Source: Dehalococcoidia bacterium (GTDB taxonomy: Bacteria; Chloroflexota; Dehalococcoidia; Lucifugimonadales; Lucifugimonadaceae). Taken from it: DNA of 64,000 bases. The position numbers were made by a program, and so were the translations under genes. The notes under the pieces are model-generated. The model did not search any database and had not been told where the DNA came from. It was given only the letters and a program-made list of their open reading frames with translations. This document shows, piece by piece, positions 9,222 through 17,153 of the stretch. Each line of letters begins with the position of its first letter. Within the stretch, counting starts at the first letter, position 1. Location: positions 186,001 through 250,000 of the forward strand of contig JANQQP010000037.1 in the NCBI GenBank assembly GCA_028285005.1, written 5' to 3'.

Positions 9222-10514
9222 TCAAGTCAACCTCCGCAAGTCCCGAGACGACAGGAACGCTATCGCAACGATGGCCATTGAACCTCCGGCCGCAACAAGC
9301 GTGGTGTTGCGGGTGCCAATGGCGCCATCCAGCACTCCGCCCAGTATCCAGCCGAGCTGGAATATCAGGGCGATCATGAAGAAGATGCTCATCACGCGCC
9401 CGCGCATGCGTTCCTCTGTACGCGTCTGGATAAGCGTCGGAACCGTGATGAACCACACTCCAAATGCTGCTCCGATAAGGAAGAGCATTGCGAGCGATAG
9501 GGGATAGAACTCAGAGAAGGCGAAAACCGCCATCGCGCTGTTCATCAACACCATCGTGCCCAGCACCAGCGCCGTTTTGTTCTTCACTTCGCCGGTCAAG
9601 ACCAGCACGAAGGAACCGGTGAGAGTGCCTAGGCCCTGCACAGTGACCATCGTGCCGTAGCCGACGCTGCCGACATCCAGGATGTTGCGGGCGTACAGCG
9701 GAGTTACTACCTGGAATATGCCTGTGAACAGTCCGCCCAGCGACATGAACAGAAGCCACTTGATGACCGGGTTACGCGCCGAATACCGGATACCGGCATT
9801 GATGTCCTGAATGACGCTCCGTCCTTCGACCTCCGAGAGCTTGCTGCGGGAGCGAATAGCGACTGTCGCCACGAATCCGGTCCCGTAGAGAACGCCCAGT
9901 AGGTAGAATGCCGAGTCCAGTCCGGTCGCCAACAGGTATCCGCCGAGCATCGGTCCAGCGACTGTCGCTGTCTGCGAGAGCGTCGTGTTCAGGGACACTG
10001 CGCTCATGAACCGCTCCCGGCCGACAATGTCCATGGCAAATGCCTGGCTTGCCGGGTTATGAAACGCGAACATCGTCCCTGTGATGAGGCCGATCGGTAT
10101 TAGCTGCCACGCGGCGATTACGCCGGAAGTGACCAGGAACGCGGTTGTGAACGCCATCGACGCGATCACGAACTTGGTTATCACCTGGATCTTCCAGCGC
10201 TCCAGCCTGTCAGCAGCGGCGCCGCCGAGCAGCGATATCGCCATGATCGCTATACCCGGCATGGCGTTGACGATCCCGACCCAGAACGGTGAATCGGTCA
10301 GCTCGAGGACCAGCCACGCCTGTCCCATGTTCCGCACCTGGAATCCGGCGAACATCATTGCGTTGCCGATTAGCAGGAACTGAAAGTCTCGGATTCGGAG
10401 AACTTCACGCGCGGCGGCGAGTCCTGACTTGCGCGGTGTGGCAAGCGGTTTAGCGACTCGCGAACTGCCGTCTACGTTTTCTTCGGTCGCGGCCTGCTCT
10501 GCTTTAGTAGCCAT
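9222..10514 (-). CDS. MFS transporter, third of three (promoter-proximal)
   Basis: A 430-residue MFS_3-type protein. A charged cytoplasmic N-terminus of about 40 residues precedes the first helix. The GGAAADRLERWK loop and the EERMRGRVMSIF loop are the family markers, and the second is nearly shared with the first copy at 6665-7912. It starts at ATG 10514, with a 55-bp gap to the enolase-superfamily gene upstream, so it can be read from the same transcript. Together with its two neighbours it suggests a multi-carrier export or uptake unit serving the acid sugar handled by the dehydratase. That link is inference from order only. Confidence 0.8.
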   Translation of the reverse strand: MATKAEQAATEENVDGSSRVAKPLATPRKSGLAAAREVLRIRDFQFLLIGNAMMFAGFQVRNMGQAWLVLELTDSPFWVGIVNAMPGIAIMAISLLGGAAADRLERWKIQVITKFVIASMAFTTAFLVTSGVIAAWQLIPIGLITGTMFAFHNPASQAFAMDIVGRERFMSAVSLNTTLSQTATVAGPMLGGYLLATGLDSAFYLLGVLYGTGFVATVAIRSRSKLSEVEGRSVIQDINAGIRYSARNPVIKWLLFMSLGGLFTGIFQVVTPLYARNILDVGSVGYGTMVTVQGLGTLTGSFVLVLTGEVKNKTALVLGTMVLMNSAMAVFAFSEFYPLSLAMLFLIGAAFGVWFITVPTLIQTRTEERMRGRVMSIFFMIALIFQLGWILGGVLDGAIGTRNTTLVAAGGSMAIVAIAFLSSRDLRRLT

Positions 10515-10569
10515 CGGGTCCGACGGTCTTCAATTGCGGGAATCTCTTTGCGAAGGGGCTGGGGAGGAC

Positions 10570-11760
10570 CTAACGCCTGACGATGAACGGCTCGATCTCC
10601 GCTTGATCGATGTCGGCGCCAAGTCCCGGTCGATCGGGCAGCTTGAACATGCCGCCATCGTATCTCCACGCGGTGTCTGCGGCATCACCAAGTTTGTCTG
10701 ATAGACCGCCCTGGAATTCCTGCAAAAACTCAGGCGAAGAGACCGCTGCGCACTGGAGAGTCGCTGCCTGGAATACTGAGACTCCACTGCCCATGTGAGG
10801 CGTGGTGGGGATGCCTGCAGCCGAGGCCATGTCGCGCTGCTTGATGAAGTCGGATATGCCGGTCCTGCCTATGTCCGGCTGGTAAACATCCAGCGAGCGC
10901 GGTCCGGTGAGCCATGGCTCGACCTGGTAGCGGGTACGGAAGTGCTCTCCGAGCGCTATCGGCGCACCCGGTAGTTGTGCCAATCTCTGGTGTCCCGCCA
11001 GGTCCTCCGGCTGAAGCGGACACTCGAAGAAGCGGACATCGCGCGCACCGTACTCTTTCTTCGCTGTTGCGGCGTTCGACTCGTCGCACATCCAGAGCGT
11101 GTCCACCATCCACTGCTCAAGGCCTGGAGCACCCGCTTTCAGCCCATCGAGCTCTGCGGCTCCGGTCTTCCAGTCACCGGTAAGGAATATCTTGGCTCCC
11201 TTGAGTCCGCCGTCAATCCAGCGGTTGACGTGATCGATTCGTTCAGAGAGCGTATTGCGGCGAACGCCTGAGAGATACACAGGTATCTCATGCCGTGGCT
11301 TGTCAGCGATCATCGCCGCTACCGGCAGCCCTTCTCTTTTTCCAAGCGCGTCCCAGACGGCGATATCAAGCGCTGCCAGAGCGTCGAGCCAGTAACCGGA
11401 CGAGTAGCCACGGCCTCTCTGGGAGTCGTACAGAAAGTCCCAGAGTGACATGGGATGACCGAACTCCTGGTTCAGGACCATCTGCTCGATCACGTTGTCT
11501 GCGAGAACACACATCGCCTCTGGGCCGATCGGGCAGTTCGCTTCTCCCCAGCCGACAGAGCCGTCTGCCAGCGTCACCTTTAGCAGTGGAGCCTCGACAT
11601 AGCGGGAGTAGACCGTCTGCCAGCCTTGCTTGAACTCGAAGCGGTCCGTCAGCCGGTCACCTTCGTCGGCTCTGTAGCCTTCCCAGTAGGAGGAGCTGTC
11701 CTTGAATGCCAGGTGGAATGATTCGAGCCGGGTGATGGCGAAATCGGTCTTGTGTGGCAT
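10570..11760 (-). CDS. Enolase-superfamily enzyme, copy C, heading an MFS operon
   Basis: A 396-residue third enolase-superfamily member, clearly different from the other two. The N-terminal domain is longer, the KGAKIF strand supplies Lys187/Lys190, metal ligands are Asp226 (MCDESN), Glu246 (FFECPL) and Glu272 (ALGEHF), with Asp296 (QPDIGRTG) and His322 (TPHMGSG) behind. The Asp first ligand and the Lys-bearing strand are closer to the mandelate racemase/muconate lactonising branch than to galactonate dehydratases. It is first in a leftward operon with three MFS carriers. The 578 bp upstream of it are gene-free and shared with the ABC importer. Reaction and substrate are unresolved. Confidence 0.82.
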   Translation of the reverse strand: MPHKTDFAITRLESFHLAFKDSSSYWEGYRADEGDRLTDRFEFKQGWQTVYSRYVEAPLLKVTLADGSVGWGEANCPIGPEAMCVLADNVIEQMVLNQEFGHPMSLWDFLYDSQRGRGYSSGYWLDALAALDIAVWDALGKREGLPVAAMIADKPRHEIPVYLSGVRRNTLSERIDHVNRWIDGGLKGAKIFLTGDWKTGAAELDGLKAGAPGLEQWMVDTLWMCDESNAATAKKEYGARDVRFFECPLQPEDLAGHQRLAQLPGAPIALGEHFRTRYQVEPWLTGPRSLDVYQPDIGRTGISDFIKQRDMASAAGIPTTPHMGSGVSVFQAATLQCAAVSSPEFLQEFQGGLSDKLGDAADTAWRYDGGMFKLPDRPGLGADIDQAEIEPFIVRR

Positions 11761-12407
11761 GCGTCCTCATTGTGCTCCGGATGTGCGTTTCAATTGCCGT
11801 GGAACAGGGTATCCCGCCTCGCGGGTTTAGAGACGGCGGGTTAAGCGTAAGTTCGCGAAGCGGTTGCTTTTGCAGAGATCGCAGCGAGTCGGAGTGCAGT
11901 CGCTCATTTTACTACGAAATACGGAGTGTCAAGCCGTAGTATATGCGTAAATCGTCGATTTTCGAGACGGCGGAGCAGAAACGAATCTGAGCGCTGTTCC
12001 GGGGCGTAAGGAGTAGATGCGAGGCGCACCTCTGTGCCGGCCGCGGTGATTGGGCATCCGCGACCGTAATCCCGAGGTCACGCGCCGCACTGTCAGGGCC
12101 TCATGAACAAGCTCTTAAAAGTTGGACTCGGGCCGCCCGATTTCACCTGTTGAGGGATGTTTGTGAGCGTTGACATGGTGTGGTTCGGGTGTTAGCGTCT
12201 CGCACCAATCTTGCCGGATTCTGTCTGGCATGGTGGCCGCGCTTCGACAAGGAATATGCATGGCGGTAACGATCAGACGGGCATGACGTTCCGTATTTCC
12301 GGGTCTTTCGGAGCGAGGGCATAAAGATAGGAGACGGCTTGGCCCCGGGTGCGGACCCGAGGCGGTTGGGGCCTCTAGGTTTGTATACCTGGTTTCTGGA
12401 GGGTTGT
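11761..12407. other. Long gene-free divergent promoter region
   Basis: 647 bp between the leftward dehydratase operon and the rightward ABC importer; no frame here looks coding on either strand. It holds a perfect 13-base palindrome (AAATCG-T-CGATTT, 11949-11961), an inverted repeat ACTACG/CGTAGT (11911-11916 and 11935-11940), an inverted repeat CCCGCC/GGCGGG (11813-11818 and 11835-11840), and a candidate promoter at 12170-12198. These may be operator sites for the two transporter operons; none matches a regulator box that I can name. Confidence 0.5.
12170..12198 (+). promoter_or_regulatory. Candidate sigma70-type promoter for the ABC importer
   Basis: A perfect TTGACA at 12170-12175 is followed after 17 bases by TAGCGT (12193-12198), a weak -10 matching only three of six positions. 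The start codon of the binding-protein gene is about 210 bases downstream, which would leave a long leader containing several short hairpins. The -35 is convincing; the -10 is not. Confidence 0.3.
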
Positions 12408-14453
12408 ATGAATTTGATCTGGTTTAGGAACCGCTGGCGAACCTCGCTTCTTGCGTTGGGATCGCTGGTGGTAATCGCGGCAGTAGCCTGCGGAAGTGAT
12501 GAGCCTGACGCCACGGCCACAACGGCCCCGTCTGCGCCCACCACTGTTCCAGCAACTGCGCAGCCGACGTCGACGCCAACAGCGCCTGACGCCCCGGATG
12601 CGCCGGCTACACCGACGTCAGCGCCTGTGCAGGCGACCGCCACAACGGCGCCCGTTGGGCCAGCAGATGGGCCTGACGGCTCGCTGGTTTACGGAATGCG
12701 CGTGGTTGAGGCTGTCTACGGCATTGGCTACGTCGGCCCGTACCGCACCAGCGCCACCAAGCAGATTGGTGGAGTGGAAGAGCACTTCTTCATCTTTGAG
12801 GATGGAAACGCTCTGACGCCTCAGCTGGTCGACACGTTCTCGATTGACCCCGCCGGCACGAAAGTGACGATGAAGCTCAAGGAAGGTATCCCCTTCAATG
12901 CGCCTCGCGGATTCGAGAACCGTGACTTTGGCATGTTCGACGCTGCAGAAGCTGTTGAGTGGTTCAACAGGTCCAACGCGACCACGAACCCTGACTCCAC
13001 CTACGGAGACGCTGGTGACCTTGCCGGTATCTTCCTGGAGGCTTCGGTAGTTGACGAGTACACGCTGGAAGTTGGTCTGGTTTCCCCGATCTTCTTCTGC
13101 CTGCCGCTGTCACAGTTTGGTTGTCTATCGGCAGCCAGTGGCCCACACAAGGTGACCACGGCTGACGACTTCGGAATTGAGTGGGCTCGTGCCCACCACG
13201 TTGGCACCGGCCCGTTCGTCCAGGGTGCTTGCACACCTGGTGACCGCTGCACAGTCCACGCTCTGGACTCGCACTGGAGGCAGGTTGCTAACGTTGCTGA
13301 GATCACCTCACTGCAGATTCCTGAGGCGCAGACGCAGATTGCAATGCTGCGCAACGGTGCGATCGACATGGTGGTTCTCGACTACAAGCTTCTGCCTGAC
13401 GTCGTCAGTGGATCGACGGAGTTCCGCTTCCTCGAGACGATGCCTGGTGGATTCGTTGGTCAGTCAATCCTGTTCTCCGGAAACCTCTGGGAAGAGTTCC
13501 ACGCTCGCACGGGCGAGGCTCTGAACCCATGGGACTCCCCTGTCTACGACAAGGACTTCCCATGGCTCGGTGACCCCTGGCAGGAGACCCACGCCAGCAA
13601 CGTCCGCTACACGGACACCGACAACCCTGCCGGTATGACCGACATGGAGCAGGCTCGCCTGGTTCGCCTGGCCCTCTCCGTTTCGATCGACCGCGGTGGT
13701 ATCAATGAGGTTCTGCTGAACAGCATTGGCACCCCGATCTACTCCGAGTACATGGGTCCGGAGTACCCGGGTTGGGACCCGAACCGCCAGACCGGCGTTT
13801 GGGACGTTGACGGCAACAAGATCACTGCCACGGGCACACAGCAGTCTGTCCCGTGGGAGATTGCAGACGCAGACCTGGACGAGGCTGACAGGCTTCTGAC
13901 GCTGGCTGGTTACCCAACCGACAGCAGCGGAGACCGCGTTGGCTTCGAGAAGCTCACGCTCCAGGCCTACGCCGCAGAAGCAGGACCTGTTGGTCTTGAG
14001 GTTGCGGACGCCATCATGTCTGACTGGGCCCGACTCGGTATCGAGATCGAGGGTCTGATCGAAGACTACGGTGGTGTTATCAGCCCCAGGATGCGCCAGC
14101 GTGTCCAGTTCCTGCCGGTGCTGAAGAACGGTGACGTTCACTCCAACGTATTCCCGCTGGACTGGCCGCTGCCGTTGGTTGACACCTCTTCCAGCCGACC
14201 TGGTTGGGGAGTTGGCTTCGAGTCTCCTGCTGGAGCTCGCTGGCTGTTCGAGATGTTCGCCGAACGCGACCCACAGGTCCGTGAGGCACGACACCTCGAC
14301 TGGGTGGACTACAGCATGTACTGGGTCCAGTACGCCGGTGTGTTCCAGGTTCCCAAGGGAATCGTGGTCAACAGCCGGGTCAAGTCCTGGAACGGTAACC
14401 AGCAGCACTACTCGAACGTTTCAGGTAACCCTGAGTTCATTGAACTGAACTAA
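12408..14453 (+). CDS. ABC transporter substrate-binding lipoprotein, family 5 (peptide/opine/nickel type)
   Basis: A 681-residue periplasm-side solute-binding protein of the SBP_bac_5 family. A basic N-terminus and hydrophobic helix end in a lipobox (VVIAAVAC, lipidated Cys28), followed by a Thr/Pro/Ala-rich linker of about 45 residues that would hold the domain off the membrane. The large two-lobed binding domain follows; the long length is typical of oligopeptide or glycoside binders. The frame is open to 12339, but ATG 12408 has a strong ribosome site (TGGAGGG, seven bases upstream) and gives a proper signal peptide. Two permease genes follow. No ATPase gene is present, so the importer must borrow one. 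Substrate unknown. Confidence 0.9.
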   Translation: MNLIWFRNRWRTSLLALGSLVVIAAVACGSDEPDATATTAPSAPTTVPATAQPTSTPTAPDAPDAPATPTSAPVQATATTAPVGPADGPDGSLVYGMRVVEAVYGIGYVGPYRTSATKQIGGVEEHFFIFEDGNALTPQLVDTFSIDPAGTKVTMKLKEGIPFNAPRGFENRDFGMFDAAEAVEWFNRSNATTNPDSTYGDAGDLAGIFLEASVVDEYTLEVGLVSPIFFCLPLSQFGCLSAASGPHKVTTADDFGIEWARAHHVGTGPFVQGACTPGDRCTVHALDSHWRQVANVAEITSLQIPEAQTQIAMLRNGAIDMVVLDYKLLPDVVSGSTEFRFLETMPGGFVGQSILFSGNLWEEFHARTGEALNPWDSPVYDKDFPWLGDPWQETHASNVRYTDTDNPAGMTDMEQARLVRLALSVSIDRGGINEVLLNSIGTPIYSEYMGPEYPGWDPNRQTGVWDVDGNKITATGTQQSVPWEIADADLDEADRLLTLAGYPTDSSGDRVGFEKLTLQAYAAEAGPVGLEVADAIMSDWARLGIEIEGLIEDYGGVISPRMRQRVQFLPVLKNGDVHSNVFPLDWPLPLVDTSSSRPGWGVGFESPAGARWLFEMFAERDPQVREARHLDWVDYSMYWVQYAGVFQVPKGIVVNSRVKSWNGNQQHYSNVSGNPEFIELN

Positions 14454-14490
14454 GTGTCGCCGGAACGGTCGACCAAGACCGTTGTTTGAA

Positions 14491-14520
14491 AGGGCGGGGT
14501 CCGGAAACGGACCCCGCCCT
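14491..14520 (+). terminator. 13-bp GAAA-capped hairpin after the binding-protein gene
   Basis: A perfect 13-bp inverted repeat (14491-14503 and 14508-14520), very G+C rich, closed by a GAAA tetraloop. It lies 37 bases after the stop of the binding-protein gene and before the permeases. No U-tract follows, so it may act less as a full terminator than as a 3'-end stabiliser or partial terminator that keeps binding protein in excess over permeases, as is usual for such operons. Confidence 0.65.
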
Positions 14521-14579
14521 CAACTAAAGGCACTTTTGCCTTCAATCGATCGTCAGAAAGCTCGTCGGTAAAGCCACTC

Positions 14580-14654
14580 AGCGCACTGAACTAAGGGCAG
14601 CACTCATATATTTATGGAGCGCGCAATAGCACTCCAATTTGCAGTCAGTGCGCT
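14580..14654 (+). other. Nested inverted repeat ahead of the permease gene
   Basis: A perfect 10-bp pair, AGCGCACTGA (14580-14589) and TCAGTGCGCT (14645-14654), encloses a second stem, GGAGCGC (14616-14622) and GCACTCC (14629-14635, one C-A mismatch) with a six-base loop. Together they would form a two-level RNA structure ending 32 bases before the permease ATG. It may be a leader element, an RNase processing site or an operator. No known family fits. Confidence 0.4.
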
Positions 14655-14686
14655 AAAGCCAGGGGCAGTCAGGAAACAGGGCAGGA

Positions 14687-15637
14687 ATGACAAAGTTTCT
14701 AGTAAGCCGGTTCCTCTCATCGCTTGTGTCGGTGTTCGGAGCCACGGTCGCGATCTTTGTTCTGGTCCAGTTCCACAATGACCCGAGAGAGCTATTCGTA
14801 CCTGACTCGGGCTTTGGGATCACGCAGGAGCAGTGGGAGCGATTGGGCGAGAGGTTGGGCTTCAATGATCCCCTGCCAATTCAGTACCTGAAGTGGATTG
14901 GCAATACCTTGCGCGGTGACCTCGGAGTCTCTCTGGCACGAGACCGCGCCGTATCTGACCTGATCGGCGGAAAGATTGGCGCTACGGTTCAGCTGGCCGT
15001 TGGTGGGTGGATATTTGCCATCTTATTAGGCATACCAACGGGAGTTATCGCGGCCGTTAAACGAGGTTCAGCATGGGACTACGTTGCCCGTGGTGCGGCC
15101 ATCGTCGGTCAGGGCGCTCCTCCATTTGTGACCGGTCTGGTCCTCATCTGGGTATTCTCCGTGTGGTTAGACGGCACCCCGCTTCAGCTGCCTTCAGGCG
15201 GCAGATCGCCAACATTCCAAATTGAAGAGTTCATCTTGCCGTGTGTTGCCCTCGGATGGGGAGCTGCGGCCGGACTGATGCGTCTTACGCGCTCTGCCAT
15301 GTTGGAAGTGCTTGACTCTGAGTACGTTCGACTGGCCAGGGCAAAGGGTGTCGGTTGGAACCGTGTGATTTTCAAGCATGCGTTGCGGAATGCGCTTATC
15401 GCACCTGTTACGTCGGCTCTGTTGATCTTCGCGAACTGGCTGAATGGCGCCCTTGTGGTTGAGATCGTGTTCGCATGGCCTGGCATCGGCTTCGAGGCTC
15501 TGTTCCAGGCAGTGAACAACAACGATTTCCCGCTTCTACTGGGAACGGTGTTCATCTTCATCATCATCTTCCTGGTATTCGCGACATTGGCTGACGTTGC
15601 CTACACGATCATCGATCCGCGTGTGCGGTTGAGCTAA
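14687..15637 (+). CDS. ABC transporter permease, DppB/OppB type
   Basis: A 316-residue inner-membrane permease of the dipeptide/oligopeptide family with about six helices. The cytoplasmic coupling (EAA) loop that docks onto the ATPase is present: EYVRLARAKGVGWNRVIF, followed by KHALRNALIAP. The N-terminal helix plus a large extracytoplasmic loop (residues about 30-95) is standard for DppB-type subunits. It starts at ATG 14687 after a 233-bp spacer that holds two hairpin structures. It partners the DppC-type gene 12 bases downstream. Confidence 0.9.
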   Translation: MTKFLVSRFLSSLVSVFGATVAIFVLVQFHNDPRELFVPDSGFGITQEQWERLGERLGFNDPLPIQYLKWIGNTLRGDLGVSLARDRAVSDLIGGKIGATVQLAVGGWIFAILLGIPTGVIAAVKRGSAWDYVARGAAIVGQGAPPFVTGLVLIWVFSVWLDGTPLQLPSGGRSPTFQIEEFILPCVALGWGAAAGLMRLTRSAMLEVLDSEYVRLARAKGVGWNRVIFKHALRNALIAPVTSALLIFANWLNGALVVEIVFAWPGIGFEALFQAVNNNDFPLLLGTVFIFIIIFLVFATLADVAYTIIDPRVRLS

Positions 15638-15649
15638 AGGAGAAATCTA

Positions 15650-16654
15650 TTGGCAACCGCACAGGAAATCGAACAGGTTCAATCTGCAGTAAAGCCCATA
15701 AGTCGTCGCGGCTCGGGCATAGGCGGCTTTATCGGCTACCTCTGGTACCTGGTCCGAAGGTACCCGATACTGCCCGGATTCATCCTCTTCTGGCTGGTCA
15801 TGGCCGCCATCGCAGGTCCATGGTTCTCGCCGTACGACAGAGACATCGGGATCATTCGCGACAGGCATCTGCCTGTGTTCACTACAGGCGCCAAAGATAT
15901 CGACAGAGAGACCGGCGAAGAGGTAAGGCCGGATAACCAGAAGAACACCTTCCCACACTCGTTGTGGCCTGACGCGTTCCACCTGCTTGGTTCGGACCAC
16001 ATCGGGCGTGACATGTTCACGAGGCTCTTGCACGGCTCTCGAATATCGCTCCAGGTGGTGGCGATCTCGCTGCTGTCCGGAATGGTGATCGGAGTGACCT
16101 TAGGGCTGATCGCCGGCTATTACGGCGGAATACTTGACGAGATAGTGACGCGCTTTGTCGATATATGGAACGCCTTACCATTCTTAATGGTGGCGCTGGT
16201 TGTGACGCTGGTGTTCGGCAGAAGCTTAACGGTCTTATTCTTCGTCTTAGCGCTCATCGCCTGGGCCGGATTCGTACGTGTCATCAGATCGCAGGTATTA
16301 ATACTGCGTGAGATGGACTACGTGGCGTCTGCCCGGATCAATGGAGCGAGCGATTTCAGGATTATGTTCAGGCACCTGCTACCAGGGGTCATGAACACGG
16401 CAATCGTGGTAGCGACGCTGAACACGAGTGGCCTGATACTTTCGGAATCGGTGCTTTCATTCGTGGGAGCCGGAATTCAGCCTCCAATTCCTGCATGGGG
16501 TGTTATGACCAACCAGGGACGTGACTACCTGTCGGTGGCGCCTCACGAGGTGTTGGTGCCCGGTGGTGCGATCTTCCTGACAGTTATCGCACTCAACTTC
16601 CTTGGGGACTGGCTGCGAGACCGGCTTGACCCGAGACTGAGGCAGGTGGACTAG
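15650..16654 (+). CDS. ABC transporter permease, DppC/OppC type
   Basis: A 334-residue second permease of the importer. It begins at TTG 15650, supported by a strong AAAGGAGA site. The N-terminal OppC-N helix is followed by an extracytoplasmic stretch with HLLGSDHIGRDMFTRLLHGSR, the marker of DppC subunits, and the EAA loop DYVASARINGASDFRIMFRH. C-terminal WLRDRLDPRLRQVD is also typical. The operon ends here with a textbook terminator; no dppD/dppF ATPase gene follows, which is unusual for this family. Confidence 0.9.
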   Translation: MATAQEIEQVQSAVKPISRRGSGIGGFIGYLWYLVRRYPILPGFILFWLVMAAIAGPWFSPYDRDIGIIRDRHLPVFTTGAKDIDRETGEEVRPDNQKNTFPHSLWPDAFHLLGSDHIGRDMFTRLLHGSRISLQVVAISLLSGMVIGVTLGLIAGYYGGILDEIVTRFVDIWNALPFLMVALVVTLVFGRSLTVLFFVLALIAWAGFVRVIRSQVLILREMDYVASARINGASDFRIMFRHLLPGVMNTAIVVATLNTSGLILSESVLSFVGAGIQPPIPAWGVMTNQGRDYLSVAPHEVLVPGGAIFLTVIALNFLGDWLRDRLDPRLRQVD

Positions 16655-16678
16655 CCTCAGGGACTAGACGGCTTTATC

Positions 16679-16718
16679 AAGACCGGCAGCAGGGGGTTTG
16701 CTGCCGGTCTTTCTTTTT
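16679..16718 (+). terminator. Rho-independent terminator of the ABC importer operon
   Basis: A perfect 13-bp stem (16679-16691 and 16699-16711) with a seven-base loop and a T-rich tail (TTCTTTTT). It lies 25 bases after the permease stop. Confidence 0.9.
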
Positions 16719-16848
16719 GCCTGAATGTCCGAGCGAACGGTGCCGTGTCTTGAGCCAGAGAGCCGGCTGTATGACCTCTAGCCGATGAGACGTGCCTAAG
16801 GGCTCTCGCACAGCGCCATTCGGCACCTGATTCGCTCTGAGAGGGCAA
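16717..16848. other. Candidate rod-shaped structured RNA in a gene-free stretch
   Basis: The 16655-17153 interval has no convincing gene. Its left part contains collinear nested complements: TTGCC (16717-16721) with GGCAA (16844-16848); GAGCGAA (16731-16737) with TTCGCTC (16831-16837); GGTGCCG (16739-16745) with CGGCACC (16821-16827); GAGAGCC (16758-16764) with GGCTCTC (16801-16807); GGCT (16765-16768) with AGCC (16780-16783). These would give one long interrupted rod of about 130 nt. Further right, CCTGCGG (16903-16909) can pair with CCGCAGG (16988-16994), and the stretch ends at a 14-bp hairpin. I do not recognise 6S, SRP, tmRNA or RNase P core motifs. Strand is uncertain because the rod is symmetrical. 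Confidence 0.35.
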
Positions 16849-17062
16849 TGCTCGCAGTCGACGACTACCAGATTGGTTTGTATCGCCCGGCAAAGCTCGC
16901 AGCCTGCGGTGCGCAAGAGGAGCGAAATCCTGCTGGATGGTTGATGGCCGGGATCTGGCTCTGCATCCGGCAGAACCATATAAAGCTCCGCAGGTATTGG
17001 TGGGCCGCAATCGGTAGGTCTCAGATAGCAGTGATTCCGATCATCCCTGACTCGCAAGACGC

Positions 17063-17104
17063 GAAGTGGCCGAGCCATCGAACGGGCTCGGCCACTTCTT
17101 GTTT
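17063..17104 (+). terminator. Strong 14-bp hairpin, probably a rightward terminator
   Basis: A perfect 14-bp stem (17063-17076 and 17085-17098) with an eight-base loop, followed on the plus strand by TTGTTT. On the minus strand no T-run follows, although the leftward lipoprotein gene ends 56 bases away. The orientation therefore fits an RNA made rightward from the gene-free stretch better than it fits the lipoprotein gene. Confidence 0.65.
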
Positions 17105-17153
17105 CAACCGGGTTCAGGCTTCCAGTTACAGGAACCGTCGCTCCGATCAGCGC

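Noticed and set aside
12143..12643. 166-codon minus-strand frame rich in Ala/Gly/Val
   Set aside because: It is the complement of the signal peptide and Thr/Pro/Ala linker of the lipoprotein; low complexity only.
13464..14408. 314-codon minus-strand open frame
   Set aside because: Antisense to the substrate-binding lipoprotein; no domain or ribosome site, explained by codon bias of the real gene.
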